The notes: a model not told the origin generated them from the letters alone. 64,000 nt of DNA from Vespula vulgaris (GCF_905475345.1 NC_066593.1:7875274-7939273); one strand, 5' to 3'. Counted from the first letter of the stretch, positions 45,596 through 56,518 are shown. Numbers and translations are program-made.

Positions 45596-45889
45596 TATCT
45601 TATTAACGTATATCTCGTATTAAGAAAAAATAATGAAAAATGAGGAAATTAATCGCGAAATTAATAATAACATCGATCTGATCTTTTCCTAAAAGTATAT
45701 GTAAATAAATCTATGTATAATTATTCGAATATCAATTTTTCATTCTTCTTTCTTATTTTAACGTCACTTTTTTTTCTTTATATGATGAATAACTCGTAGC
45801 ATAGTGCTTGAAAGAAAAGATATAACAGAAAAAAAAAAAGAACAGAAAGAAATATAAAATATTTTACGATACTTGCTGGTAAGCAAGCA

Positions 45890-45945
45890 TTTTTTTCTTT
45901 CTATCTTTCTTTCTTTTTCTTTTTCTTTCTTTCTTTCTCATCAAA
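45890..45945. repeat. (CTTT)n tract
   Basis: Imperfect CTTT units. Confidence 0.88.
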
Positions 45946-46084
45946 ACCATCGTATTTTAATATCGTAACAGTTTGACGTAGACTTTGATGATTTTGTAAA
46001 GAGAATAGTATCGAAAAGATAACAAAAAGAAAAAAGAGAGAGAGAGAAAAAAAAAGAAAATATCTTTTACTCCTTTCTTTTGCT

Positions 46085-46292
46085 TCGTTAAGACTTCAGG
46101 AAAAATTTCTTCTTGCCAGTAGCGGACATGAAATGTTCTAAGATCCCATTAAGAGCGTCGCTAACGGCTGTCGCTGGCACGCTACTTCGACGCAAACGCA
46201 TCGACCGCCTTTTCTTCTCAAATCTTATTAACCCATCAACACGGTTGGCAACAGCCAACGCTGCTGGTAGCACCAGAAAGTTATATTAAAGT
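46085..46292. other. Exon-like GC-rich block open on both strands
   Basis: Plus strand: a frame from an ATG at 46128 reads MKCSKIPLRASLTAVAG... for 53 codons to TAA. Minus strand: the codon-aligned antisense frame (46273-46088) is open for about 60 codons with CTG/GTG but no early ATG, ending ATGKKKFFLKS and stop. Composition is strikingly protein-like on both strands. CTTTTGCTTCGTTAAGACTTCAG ahead of the plus frame could be an acceptor. I do not recognise either peptide; a CNE is a fair alternative. Confidence 0.22.
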
Positions 46293-46439
46293 GAAATGAC
46301 GTTTTCGCTTTGTCTTCCATTGCCTAGCATTTCTTATAGCGTTCTATTATTTATCGTATCTTTCATTTATTTATACTCATCTTATCTATCAAATTTATCT
46401 ATTCAATTTTTTCTTTTATCTCTTAATGGATTTATAAAA

Positions 46440-46580
46440 GTTTATATACATATAATTATTCTATTAAAGTTAAAAATTAATATATATATATAAAATGTAT
46501 ATATTTTATATTTTTATAGTTTTATTATATGATACATATATATTATAAAAATAATATATATATATATATATTTTATTAAT
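46440..46580. repeat. AT-rich cryptically simple tract
   Basis: TA runs and ATTTTATA words. A/T only. Confidence 0.85.
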
Positions 46581-46980
46581 CTTAAAAATTAATTAAAATC
46601 GCTTTGTAAAAATTCATAGAAATATCTTTTTTAATGATTTCATTTCGAGATAATGAGATACAAGATATAATTTCGATAATAACTCGAGCGTTACTTTTTT
46701 GATTAATATTTATCAAAGTAAAAAGTATAAAAGAGCGCGTATGAATTTGTGCGCGCGCGCGTTCACAAAGATAGATCTTTAGAGTCGACAGTAGACTCGT
46801 TAAGAATTTTCCTTTCGTCTCATCTTTTTCGTCGGATGAAACGACAGAACACTATAAATTATAAAATATCCGTTATAATCTTTACCTTACTTCTACTTTA
46901 TATTAAAATCAAAGGAAACACTCCTTTTCTTTTTCTATATTTTTCTTAATATTCTTATACCTTAATAACTATTATCTATC

Positions 46981-46984
<4 letters not shown>

Positions 46985-47025
<41 letters not shown>
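46985..47025. repeat. (TA)n microsatellite
   Basis: About 18 TA units bounded by TTTTA and TAAAA, self-complementary. Confidence 0.94.
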
Positions 47026-47034
<9 letters not shown>

Positions 47035-47049
47035 ATTTTATATATTCCC

Positions 47050-48085
47050 TTAACATTTTCGATTAATTGACGAAACTAGAATTAACATGAAATTTAATCG
47101 TGCTGACATTCGTATTAATACGAATTCAAGAAATTCAAGAGAGATTCAGGAGGAAAAGCTTACGGAATAATAACGCGCACTTCATTTCCGTGTAAACGTG
47201 AGACTAGATAAATAGAGACGAAATGAAATGGTGACAAAGATAAAGACAAAGATGGATGAACGAACGTACGTAAATAAATGTGTGTGTGTGTACATGAGAG
47301 GAAGAGAGAGGGAGATTACTAAAATTTCTTTGACATTTATCCGAAGATTTCTAATTATTGACTATTAATCTAACTATACGGCATCTAACATCTTACGAAC
47401 AAAATACATACTAGTCAATTTCCCAAGTTAAATTACAAGTAAGTTTAACGTCGATAATCGTCCTTATCGTTACACCGTAAAAGTTTCATATCTTTTTTAA
47501 TCGATTTTTCGAATATACCGAAGAGAATATGCCGGTAGAAGAGAAAGTTGATTTTCAGTTTCCATCCATTTTTCACTTTTGGAACTTTTAAGAATCATCG
47601 ATTATCATCAGGAATTTAAATTTGCATCTTTACAAGATAATCTTTGAATAGTAAACGAAACATAGTAAACAAGCGTATTTCGAGAGAATGAAAAGAGAAA
47701 GAAAAAAAAAATGAAATAAAAACCATCGATCTTAACGATCCGAAATAAGAAAATTCTTAATCGATGTGATTTAGACGATAAAATTAACGATCCATCCGAC
47801 AGTTTACTTTCACATCGTCCTTGGATTCTTCCCGTATTATCAGTAGACAATCACGAAGGGCATCTAATCTGACGAGGGAAACCAACGTCGTTACGCAAGC
47901 CATATTTTCTTCTAAGCTTAACAGGACATCAGTTTACCCTCCCATCTTTCTACCACTTTCCACAACTTTCCTGTGCAAGTACAACATAAACAAACGATGC
48001 GCTTTCTTGAGAAACGTGCGCGCGCATAGTAACACCATTATACGTACTCTTCGTCTTTATTATATATATCACGTTCATATAAGAT
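47050..48085. other. Mixed DNA, no gene seen
   Basis: Mostly AT-rich; 47820-48030 is richer in G+C and carries a plus frame of 88 codons with no recognised product. CAA|GTAAGT at 47438-47444 is a good isolated donor word without an acceptor. Confidence 0.4.
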
Positions 48086-48089
48086 AGAA

Positions 48090-48310
48090 AGAGAGAGATA
48101 GAGAGGGTAGGTGGTCTACTCGAAGATCTTACATTATGCTAATAATCCGGTCGTATATTATCGCGCAAAGTGGCTATTATGCGCCAACCTATATAATATT
48201 CCATGATTTAATTTCCAAAATTTATCGCTCGACAGATTAAACGGGTCGAACTCGTTGGAGGCTAAATATCGAGGAAAAAGGAAGAGATAGAGAAGAAGAA
48301 GGGCTTGTAG
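48090..48310. other. CNE-like block
   Basis: CTAATAATCCGGTCG, ATTATCGCGCAAAG and GGCTATTATGCGCC give an ordered mix of TAAT cores and CpG words without repeats. No frame. Candidate regulatory element. Confidence 0.28.
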
Positions 48311-48369
48311 ATCACAATGCCTATCCTCTTAACGATAGCCTCTTTCTTTGGGCATCTTCCGACTAACTA

Positions 48370-48545
48370 TCTTTCTTTCTCTCTCTCTCTCTCTTCTTCC
48401 TCCTCTTCTTCATCTTTTATTTTCTTCCTATTTTTTTCTATTTTCTTCCTTACTTGCAAAATGTTAGACCAAGCACGTACACTCAGAGAAAAAAGAGAGA
48501 GAGAGAGAGGGAGAGAGGGAGGGATAAAGAAAAAGAAGGTGGAAT
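48370..48545. repeat. CT-rich and GA-rich tracts
   Basis: CT/CTTC at 48378-48450 on the plus strand, then GA/GGGA at 48495-48545. The opposing purine/pyrimidine tracts are partly complementary. Confidence 0.88.
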
Positions 48546-48709
48546 TTTCACGAAGATAAAAGTCTACCTCGTTAGAATACCTAAAATATTTTTCTTCGAG
48601 AAATTACGAAAATTAGACAGATTTAGTAGCCGTAGACGCGTGCTAGTCGACGACTCGAGAGCGGCGTGTATAAGAGACGCTCTAGAAACATCTTGTGTAC
48701 ACATATACA

Positions 48710-48950
48710 ATCTCTTTTATTTTTCTTTATTTTCTTCTCTCCTAAGGCCTCTATATATATATATATATATATGCCTCTTTTCTATCTTTCCTTCCTCTCC
48801 TTTTCTTTCTTTCTTTCTTTCTTTCTTTCCTTCCTTCTTTACTTCTACATTCCCAAGCCTTCATCCTTACATCATCAAGCTTGTTCTTTCTTCTCATCAT
48901 TCTCCCTTTCTCTCTCCCTCTTGCTCTTTAACTGCCTGTCCTTCACCCAC
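48710..48950. repeat. T/C-rich tract with (TA)n and (CTTT)n
   Basis: TA at 48750-48771 and CTTT at 48803-48838. The 172-codon frame through here is compositional. Confidence 0.88.
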
Positions 48951-49074
48951 CCTCACATCACTTGAGACGTGAGACGAAAAGCAATTCCGTTGCCTTTACC
49001 CTTCCGGACTACTCGTATTTTCATGTAGGTATACTTCTTTTTCTCTTCTACTCTTCTTCTTATCCAAGCTTTTT

Positions 49075-49180
49075 AAAGGGGAAGAGAAAAGAAAAGATAG
49101 GGGAAAAAGAAAGCAAAAAAGAATTAAAAAAGAAAAGGAAAGAAAAGAGAAAGAAAGAAATAAATAAATAAAAAGAAGGG
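49075..49180. repeat. A/G low-complexity tract
   Basis: GAAAA and AAAGA runs. Confidence 0.88.
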
Positions 49181-49724
49181 GAAGGTAGAACGTCGTAAGA
49201 CAATTTCTCCTTGGAAAGAGTTGTAGCTTCGTTATACCGTCGGTCTTCCTTATCGGGGAGAAGGATGAATGGATTTTTCGCGAACACGAGAGACAAAAGG
49301 GGAGGATAAGATAAAAAGATCTCTTGTTCGAGATCGATGCGAATTCTTCCTACTTTTTTTCTTTTCTCGAGAAAGAGAGAGAATCGTATGATACTAAATC
49401 CAAACGATTTGTACAGATAGATTATCTCACTTTATGTGTTAACAAATAATAAGAGAAAATATTTATTAGATATAATTGCAATTATATTTCTTACGGTATC
49501 AATTTCGTTTATTTAAATAATATGAGAAACATAAACAGAGATGAGAAGTTTGATCTTTGTTTATAACACGCAGTTTAATAGCAAGTAATCAGCGATATAC
49601 AGTTATACTCTCCAAGAACTCAAATTTGCAATAAAATTTATAATACTTTACGGTAATTGCCATCGAATTGTGAGAAGAAAGATATATAGTTTCATGTAAG
49701 AAAGAGAAACAAAAAAAACAAAAA

Positions 49725-49935
49725 AATAGAATGAATTTGACTTTGAAATGTCCCTCGTCACTGGACCTGCAAAAAAAAAAGAAAAAAAAAGTTTGGCACC
49801 ATGCGACATGTCCGTCTCTCACCCCGCTTTGTACCAAAGAATTTTGTAAAAAAAAAAAAAAAATTGTTTCGATCAGTCCTATATCACGCGTGATATTCCC
49901 ATTTTTCGACATAAACGAGACACCCTGTATGTACG
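49725..49935. other. Possible degraded repeat ending CACCCTGTATGTAC
   Basis: A higher-complexity stretch interrupted by poly-A (49770-49790, 49848-49863) ends GACACCCTGTATGTAC at about 49919-49934. The same CACCCTGTAT word occurs at 7073, and its inverse ATAGGGTGAG opens the 4.2 kb block. It may be the terminus of a dispersed insect repeat; no second terminus is visible here. Confidence 0.3.
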
Positions 49936-49939
49936 TTCA

Positions 49940-50768
49940 ATTTTCACTTTACTCAGAATTAAAAGATATATAAATACGATAGATGAACGTAAAAGATTTA
50001 ATAACTAATCTTCTAATTTCTTAATCGTGAAAAAGGAGAAAAAAGATAATAACAATACGACATTGAACGAAGTATCTCGATCCTTAAAAAAAAAAGAATT
50101 AAAGAATTAAAAAAAAAAAAGAAAAAAACAAATAAGAAGAAAAAAGAGATCAAGGACCCAAAGAAAAAAGAAACAAAAAAATTGCAAAAGTTATTAATAA
50201 AAATAATGAAAAAAATGATGAAAAAGAAAATACGATTATGAAAACGAGAAAGTGCTTTTCATCTGGCTAAATGATTCCGCACTTCGAAAAAGAAGACCGC
50301 ATACGTGGATTTTACAAAGCGCGAAAAAATAAACGTTTCACAAACGAGACTTAAGGCGCGCAAATGGAAACGAAGCTTTGAAGTAATTCATCGCGGAAGA
50401 AAAATAAAAGGTTCGCGAAGAACGTGCCGGTATTCTTTTTATGTGTCTTAACTCTGCTTCGTATTTCTTTCGCTCTTTTTTTTCTCTATCTCTCTGTCTT
50501 TCTCTCAATCGACATTCTTTCGCCATTCCTGAGCTTTATTATGCTCGTGAGATACGTTATTTTCACGAATTCCATGAAAACTCGATTTACAACGCATGTT
50601 TTCACATCAAACCAAACGCTCGACAAATGAATTGATAATTGATGAATTATATTTTCTGTACGTTTTTCTTTTTCTCAAATAATCGACATTTTCAAGATGA
50701 TAACGGTTCTGTGATAACGAATATAAAAGTAAGCTCTTTCTGTCTCTTTCTGACCTTCTCTAAGTCTT

Positions 50769-50810
<42 letters not shown>

Positions 50811-51040
50811 TAATCATAATGTTTTCTTTCAAAATTATCAACCTGTCCGAACTATTCTATCTTTTCCGAAATAGAGAGTTTATGAAATAATTTCATAGTG
50901 GTTTTATCACGATAATAAATATAATAAATATGCAGGAATCTTTCACAATAGAAAAATAATATCTTCCTTTCTAATCACAAATACTTTCTCTCGTTCGTAT
51001 CTCTATTGAAAATTAACAGTTTATATCGAAAGCGAATGAA
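49940..51040. other. AT-rich DNA, no gene seen
   Basis: A-rich at 50085-50220 and CT at 50775-50804. Short frames only. Confidence 0.5.
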
Positions 51041-51044
51041 TAAT

Positions 51045-51340
51045 AATTAATTATCTAGGAAATTGCTGGACAACATAATGGTAACACATCGTTAGTTACT
51101 TTCACATGATATTATCATCATATCAACGATGTTACTTTCGCTTAATTTGTTTTGTAATCAACCGATCCTGTTAACGTAACAAATCCACGATTAATCGTGG
51201 CGCACACGTTTTACAGATTACGAGGAAACCGCGAGTTGCGAGTCAGGCGTTACTACTTTGTTAAATAAACATCATATTGCTGGAATTAGTTCTACGGTAT
51301 TCGCATACGAATCGAGTAAATAATCGAACTAATTCCTCGC
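51045..51340. promoter_or_regulatory. Palindrome-rich CNE candidate
   Basis: The 16 bp perfect palindrome CCACGATTAATCGTGG (51185-51200) centres on GATTAATC, a double K50-type homeodomain core. GGAATTAGTTC (51282-51292) and GAACTAATTCC (51326-51336) are perfect 11 bp inverted arms, with a smaller ATTCG/CGAAT stem between them. ATCGTTAGTTAC and ATCAACGATGTTAC words also face each other near 51090-51135. No coding frame. This is the most motif-dense non-repetitive stretch in the window. Confidence 0.45.
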
Positions 51341-51469
51341 AAAATGGGAGAAGTATTAATTAATTCGACGATTAATATTAATAACAACAGGTTTTCAAGA
51401 TTTTAATAATAAAACTATGCGATCGCCAATAATAAGTCAAGCTTATTGCTGGATTAAAAAAAGAAAGAA

Positions 51470-51545
51470 GAAGAAAAGAGATAGAAAAAAAGAAAAGAAA
51501 AGAAAAGAAAAAGGAGAAATAAAGAAAAGAAAGAAGAAAATGATT
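51470..51545. repeat. A/G low-complexity tract
   Basis: AAAAG and GAAA units. Confidence 0.88.
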
Positions 51546-51589
51546 TACTTTTTTATTTTCTACGATATTCTTTCGAAAATCGATTGAAT

Positions 51590-51829
51590 ACTCGACCCCT
51601 TGAGAACCTATCGATATCAAAGCGACTAGGTTTAAAAGCATCCAAAAGTTGTTCGGTCTCGATTATCGATAACCCACAAACATCGAGTAGTAAGTACCTA
51701 GTCCCGAAAGTATAACAAGGACAAGGAAGTGGAAAGGTTTGAAAGCAGGCCGATTACTCTTGATCGAGCATCTCTCAGCTTACGTTTACGGTCGAGTAAC
51801 TCGAACGAAACGCCCGTCTTCGTCTAACG

Positions 51830-51830
<1 letters not shown>
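51590..51830. other. 5'-UTR/CNE-like block
   Basis: Mixed-GC DNA with TCGATTATCGATAA and a donor-like GTA|GTAAGTACC at about 51687-51697. No acceptor or recognised frame. It adjoins a TA repeat. Confidence 0.22.
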
Positions 51831-51832
<2 letters not shown>

Positions 51833-51882
<50 letters not shown>

Positions 51883-51980
51883 GTACGTGCGTATATATGT
51901 ATATATGTATATATATCTATATATGTATGTATGTATATATGTATGTGTACCTGTTGTATGTATGTATGTATACCTGTATG
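51833..51980. repeat. (TA)n then (GTAT)n microsatellite
   Basis: TA at 51834-51878 followed by imperfect GTAT/TATA to about 51980. Confidence 0.94.
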
Positions 51981-51984
51981 TACG

Positions 51985-52260
51985 ACTATCGATTGTCCTG
52001 CGTCTGGGCTTTGGCTCCAGCTACGAAGGGAGTGGACGAGAAGAGGGAATTCACTCTATATGCTTACACATATACCACAGGCCAATGCCGCAAACACACC
52101 CTAAATACGCGGGAACCGAGTAGTACGCCGTCGAAATGGCGACACTCGGCAAAGCGGAGACCGGATATCGATGCAAAGCGATACCGCAACATACCTCGAA
52201 ATTCCTTTGCTCGGACACTTGATATCGCATTGCAAGAGATTTAAATCAGTTTCCAAGTAC
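51985..52260. other. G+C-enriched block, possible exon or CNE
   Basis: A plus frame of about 85 codons after the TA repeat (to 52244) is non-repetitive but unrecognised. On the minus strand TTTCGAG|GTATGT near 52196 is a good donor word. No acceptor is convincing on either strand. Confidence 0.22.
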
Positions 52261-52264
52261 CGGC

Positions 52265-53590
52265 TCATTCGACCTTCTCATTGCGATTTATACAATTCGA
52301 CGATTATACATATATATACAAACATTTATATATATATGTTATATGTGATAATATTATATATTAATTTAGATCACCATTTGCAAAACTTTTCCCATGACAG
52401 AACGTTTCATTAATTCTGAAATTTTAATGGAACGACATACATTGATTATTTTATAAAATAGGTACATATTGATAATAAATAAATTAAGCAAGCAAATATA
52501 AGAATTAAAGAAAACGAGACGAACATTTATTCGCAAATATTAATTATGTAAAAAAGAAAGAAAAACACGGAAATAATAAAATAATATTCATTTTCATGTA
52601 CTCTCATGAGAAATTTTCATTTATTGACTTTCCGCCCAACATAGCTTGCGAAATGTTGATTTAATTTTGATTACTTATTTTTTTATCATTCAATTAAATA
52701 ACAATTATTATGTGGAATAAATAATAATATGTAATTTAAAACGATTTTCGTTTCTTACTCATTTCGATATACGATAAAACAAAATTAATATTTTAATATT
52801 TGCATAACTATATTTCTTATACAGACGAAAAGCATTTGAATCAAAGTTTAACAATAAAAATATTCGATGACAGTTTGCGAATAATTTCACAAGAAAATAT
52901 ATATATATATATATATGCAAAAAAAGGGTTAAATTATACATTTGAATTTCATTTATATGAGTATGTAATACATATAACACTCTAGATTACGTTACACCCA
53001 AACTATATATATATATATACATATATAACGTATATATGTATATACGAGAAATGCACGACAGATGTTTCCTAATCGGGAAATCCTCAGGTGTGACAATCCC
53101 TGAATTTGTTGTCTGTTTCGTATAATCTGATCGCTTCTTCCTAGAATTTGTCTTATCGCTTATCTTACAAGAGCGGATTAACAAATTATACTGCAAAACT
53201 AAGTTCCTTATAATCCGATAAGAATACTCCCTACTAATGTAATAATCGTAATAATTACTTACAAATATATTTTTAACGTTATTCAAATCTATATTATTAC
53301 CAATATTAATAATTAAAAAAAATAATAATTAGTAACCAAGTCATTTACCCATAATATCGTCTTTATATTTTCTTTATATATTCTTAAACATTGATCAATA
53401 CCTATTCTCAGTACATTAAAATAAAGGACGAGATTTAAACGTTTAAATCTGAAATATATTCTAAATTCTAATAAAAGAATTCGACCGAAAGCGATGACGT
53501 AATAAGTAAATTCTAAAAAGAACAAAAAGGAAAGAAGAAAAAAGAAAAGAAAGATATGAACTGAAGGAGGTAAGAAATATCGTCGAAAGA
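52265..53590. other. AT-rich DNA with short TA runs, no gene seen
   Basis: TA at 52896-52915 and 53003-53018. GAG|GTAAGA at 53565-53573 is an isolated donor word. Frames are AT-driven. Confidence 0.5.
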
Positions 53591-53714
53591 AGTAAAAATC
53601 CTTGTAAAGTCGGACGATGAAGCATAACGCGGCGTGCTTAAGTTAGCTTAGAGTTTAGACCGAGTACGATAAAGACATAAAAGTCTCGAAGAGGGTTGTG
53701 GGATGATGATGGAG

Positions 53715-53800
53715 GGGATAGGAGGAGGAGGAGGAGGAGGAGGAGGAGAAGGGGGAGGAGGAGGAGGATGAAGAGGAGGAGGAGAGGGATGAGGAACGAG
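53715..53800. repeat. (GGA)n purine tract
   Basis: GGA units with GGGG interruptions. Pro/Ser- or Arg-rich frames on both strands are artefacts. Confidence 0.93.
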
Positions 53801-53859
53801 AATAACGCGAATTCGTGCCATTCTCAGCGACACATTTTACGAGGACGACGAGGAAGGAG

Positions 53860-53925
53860 AAAAATGGGAGGAGAGGGGAAAGGGATGATGGAGAGGAAGG
53901 GGGAGGGAAGGGGGATGTGGGTGGT
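53860..53925 (+). other. G-quadruplex-forming motif
   Basis: GGGGG-A-GGG-AA-GGGGG-ATGT-GGG at 53899-53921 has four G-runs of at least three with loops of 1, 2 and 4 nt, a canonical intramolecular G4 pattern. Further G-runs lie upstream at 53866-53883. It sits about 50 bp before a candidate initiator. Confidence 0.7.
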
Positions 53926-53972
53926 AGAGGCCGCAGGCTGTCAAGAGCGAACCGTGGGTGGCCGCTTTTTTC

Positions 53973-54047
53973 AGTTGGCACTTTTTGTTAGAAACGACGG
54001 CCGTGCGCGCACGTTCAAAGAGAGACAAAAAGAGAAACGGAGTGAGT
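53973..54047 (+). promoter_or_regulatory. Candidate TSS and first exon
   Basis: TCAGTT at 53971-53976 matches the arthropod initiator (TCAKTY) with A+1 at 53973. A CpG-rich 69-nt segment including GTGCGCGCAC then ends at CGGA|GTGAGTA (donor from 54042). TTTTTTCAG before it could alternatively be a splice acceptor. No ATG lies inside, so a 5'-UTR exon would be non-coding. Confidence 0.28.
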
Positions 54048-54052
54048 ATAGT

Positions 54053-54114
54053 AGAGAGAGAGAGATAGAGAAAGAGAGAGAGAGGGGGAGAGAGAGAGAG
54101 AGAGAGAGAGAAAG
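54053..54114. repeat. (GA)n microsatellite
   Basis: GA with a GGGG interruption. Confidence 0.94.
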
Positions 54115-54240
54115 GCTTACGTCGTCTGTAGAGCAATGAACGAAAGCTCGCGAGGAAGGAAACGAGGACGAGCATTTCTACGACGGATACGCGAGAAGTT
54201 TCCAGTAGAGGAAACAACGTCGTAGCTCGCGTATGTAGTT
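54115..54240 (-). other. Possible minus-strand start exon, doubtful
   Basis: On the minus strand an ATG at 54175 (GAA at -3 to -1, acceptable context) starts MLVLVSFLASFRSLLYRR, a hydrophobic leader resembling a signal peptide, and runs to GAC|GTAAGC (donor from 54120). It conflicts in strand with the plus-strand TSS candidate; divergent transcription or chance are both possible. Confidence 0.18.
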
Positions 54241-54261
54241 TAGTCCAGCGTGCGTTTCTAC

Positions 54262-54432
54262 CTCCTCTTCTCTCTCTTTCTCTCTTTCTGTCTCTCTCTC
54301 TCTCTCTTTCTCTTTCTACCTTTCCTTCTCTCTCGATGTGACAAACAAACGGCTCGAATTCGCATCGTTTTGCAGTCGTAATTCTCTCTTTCTCTTTCTC
54401 TTTCTCTCTCTCTCTCTCTCTCTTTCTATTTC

Positions 54433-54474
<42 letters not shown>

Positions 54475-54475
54475 T
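54262..54475. repeat. (CT)n tracts and (TA)n
   Basis: CT at 54270-54330 and 54385-54430, TA at 54437-54471. Confidence 0.93.
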
Positions 54476-54544
54476 ACATATACATAGATATATATTCCTT
54501 CTATCTATTTGCCTACATATATATAGAGAGAATCCTTTACAAAT

Positions 54545-54610
54545 ATATGTGTGTGTATGTGTGTGTGTGCGCGTATGTACGTATAGGTATATGTATATGT
54601 ATATACACCA
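54545..54610. repeat. (GT)n and GTAT tract
   Basis: GT at 54549-54569 then degenerate TATG units. Confidence 0.88.
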
Positions 54611-55232
54611 AGTTCCTTTATTATAAAATTTATTGATTATTTCAAAAAATGCCTGATAAATTTAATTTTCAAGAGAGATAGGTCCTTATCATAATTTCAC
54701 GTAACTTCTCCTTAACGAAGAAATGAGAATCCTCTAAAAAATCTTAAATAGTAAAAGAGTTAAGTGGTACGTTATTTGAAAGGTCTTTCAGTTCTATCTA
54801 CAATGGTTTTCTATTGGATTTTTTTGTTCTCTTTTTCCTTTTTTCGTTTTTTATTTGCGAGTCAATAGTTCCCGAGAAAATGCGTTTCGCCGGTTCTCCT
54901 TGTGTAAACAATTTTTCTTTTGTTAAACGTTCAAAATGTCCATCGCCGATCTCGATGGAGTAATAAAGTATTTGGTCACAGTTACATCGAACATTTTGCA
55001 ATACATCTGTGACCATGATCGGACACTCATAAATCATTGTAAAGTTAAATAATCATCACTACGATGTAACCTCCCTTGACACCATTCAATATATCGTACA
55101 AAATTCGTCTACAAAAAGCTTTTTGGGATTTTTAGTACTTGGAGAAATAAACTCTTGTATACGTATAAACAATTGTAATATGCAAATGCAATAAATCTAT
55201 GTAAATATAATGTATATACATATATATATAAT

Positions 55233-55375
55233 GTAAGATATGTGTATAATATATATACATAATAAGACATATGTAGAATATGCATACATAAGATATCTTT
55301 ATAATGTATATACATAGTAAGGTACATGTATAATATGTATACATAGTAAGATATATTTATGTTGTGTGATCTGTA
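55233..55375 (+). repeat. ~28 bp minisatellite, five copies
   Basis: TAAG-initiated units start at 55234, 55263, 55289, 55318 and 55347 (spacings 29, 26, 29, 29). Each holds a diverged form of ATATGTATAATATGTATACA. The minus-strand Tyr/Ile/Cys frames come from this repeat. Confidence 0.82.
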
Positions 55376-55616
55376 TAATATGTGTATGTCTTTGTGTGTG
55401 TATATACATGTATATATATATATACATATATATATATAGTGTCTCTCTCTCACTCGCTCATCTCATTCGTTCGCTCTTCACGTTATTGCGACAGTAAGAG
55501 CCTTCCTTGAACGAAATCCTCGTTTCCGAATTCCCCAGCAACAGACTCGTATTTCACGATACATTCGATACGCTCCTTCGATTCTACTCCAGGAGAGTCT
55601 TTTATACGACTGACAG

Positions 55617-55672
55617 AAAGAGAAAGAGAGGGAGGGAGGGGGAGAGAGAGAGAGAAAGAGAGAGAGAGAGAA
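55617..55672. repeat. (GA)n/(GGGA)n tract
   Basis: GA with GGGA interruptions. Confidence 0.92.
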
Positions 55673-55679
55673 ATGATTA

Positions 55680-56270
55680 AAGAGACAATGTGATCGTATA
55701 ACTAATTATAGTTTCTATCATATATCTTGTGTTTATATTTAACAAAATCTAAATCGTCATTCTATGGAGAAAAAAGAAAGAAAAAGAAAAAAATTTTATC
55801 TATAATTTTTCTTTCTAATCGAAACGATTGTTTTTTTTTTTGTACTATAGATTTATGGACATTCAATGTATATAATAATAATGTATATAATTGTATATAA
55901 GGTGTATAATTACGCATAAGATTTATGTATACGTTCATTGTATATTTAATAGTTTTATTTTAACCTTACGTATATATCAATGAATACATTGAAATATTGT
56001 TAATTTTCTTTTCTCTCTTTTTTCTTTTTTTTTTTTTTTTATTACAATTATAAAATTCGTGTCATCGATCAGAGTCAACGTAAAGTTAAAAAAAGAATAT
56101 TCATCAAATCTTAAAATACTCGTCTTGAGATATAATTTCGAAAATCCATCAAATTTATAGATCTCGTAAATCTCCAATGGCGACGATTTGTCCGATCAAA
56201 ATCCGATACTTTATCATTTAAGGATCAATACACGAATATTAGCTGTTATTCTTTATTGAATTTTTCTCAA
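55680..56270. other. AT-rich DNA, no gene seen
   Basis: A-rich and T-rich runs (55770-55795, 56020-56045) and repeated GTATATAA words. No supported frame. Confidence 0.5.
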
Positions 56271-56378
56271 GAACGCGTTTGATCAGTGTAGAAAAAAAAA
56301 GTTAGATAAACGGAAAAGAAGGACATAAAGGAAGAAAGAGATAAATAGGAAAAGAAATAGAAAGGAAAGTTTTCTCAC

Positions 56379-56518
56379 GGACAACGTAAGACGATCACCA
56401 ATAGGATAATAGACTAGAGACTCTAGAGCTTTACTATCGCTGTTTACAAGAACGAATAACGATTCATTCGATCGTTCGTCTGATCGAATGACGGCTATAT
56501 ATCGATGTCCAGTATCTT
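56379..56518 (-). other. Candidate 140-nt coding-like exon
   Basis: Minus strand: a T/C-rich stretch ends ACATTCATAG at 56519, the next 140 nt are fully open in one frame, and TCC|GTGAGA follows at 56379/56378. The peptide (contains HRYIAVIRSDERSNESLF and ESLVYYPIGDRLTL) is balanced and non-repetitive. No family recognised. The acceptor's pyrimidine tract is only moderate and the frame also continues on both sides, so chance is possible. Confidence 0.25.

Noticed and set aside
48450..48500. Minus-strand 28-nt exon with CAA|GTAAGG donor
   Set aside because: Acceptor would be the rare GAG, at the end of a GA/CT repeat, and 28 nt breaks frame.
48454..48972. 172-codon plus ORF
   Set aside because: GA, CT, TA and CTTT repeats joined by short unique pieces; no domain or start context.
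53655..54217. Pro/Ser-rich (minus) and Arg/Gly-rich (plus) ORFs over 100 codons
   Set aside because: They are the GGA/TCC and GA/CT repeats read in frame; only the short leader at 54121-54175 was kept, as doubtful.
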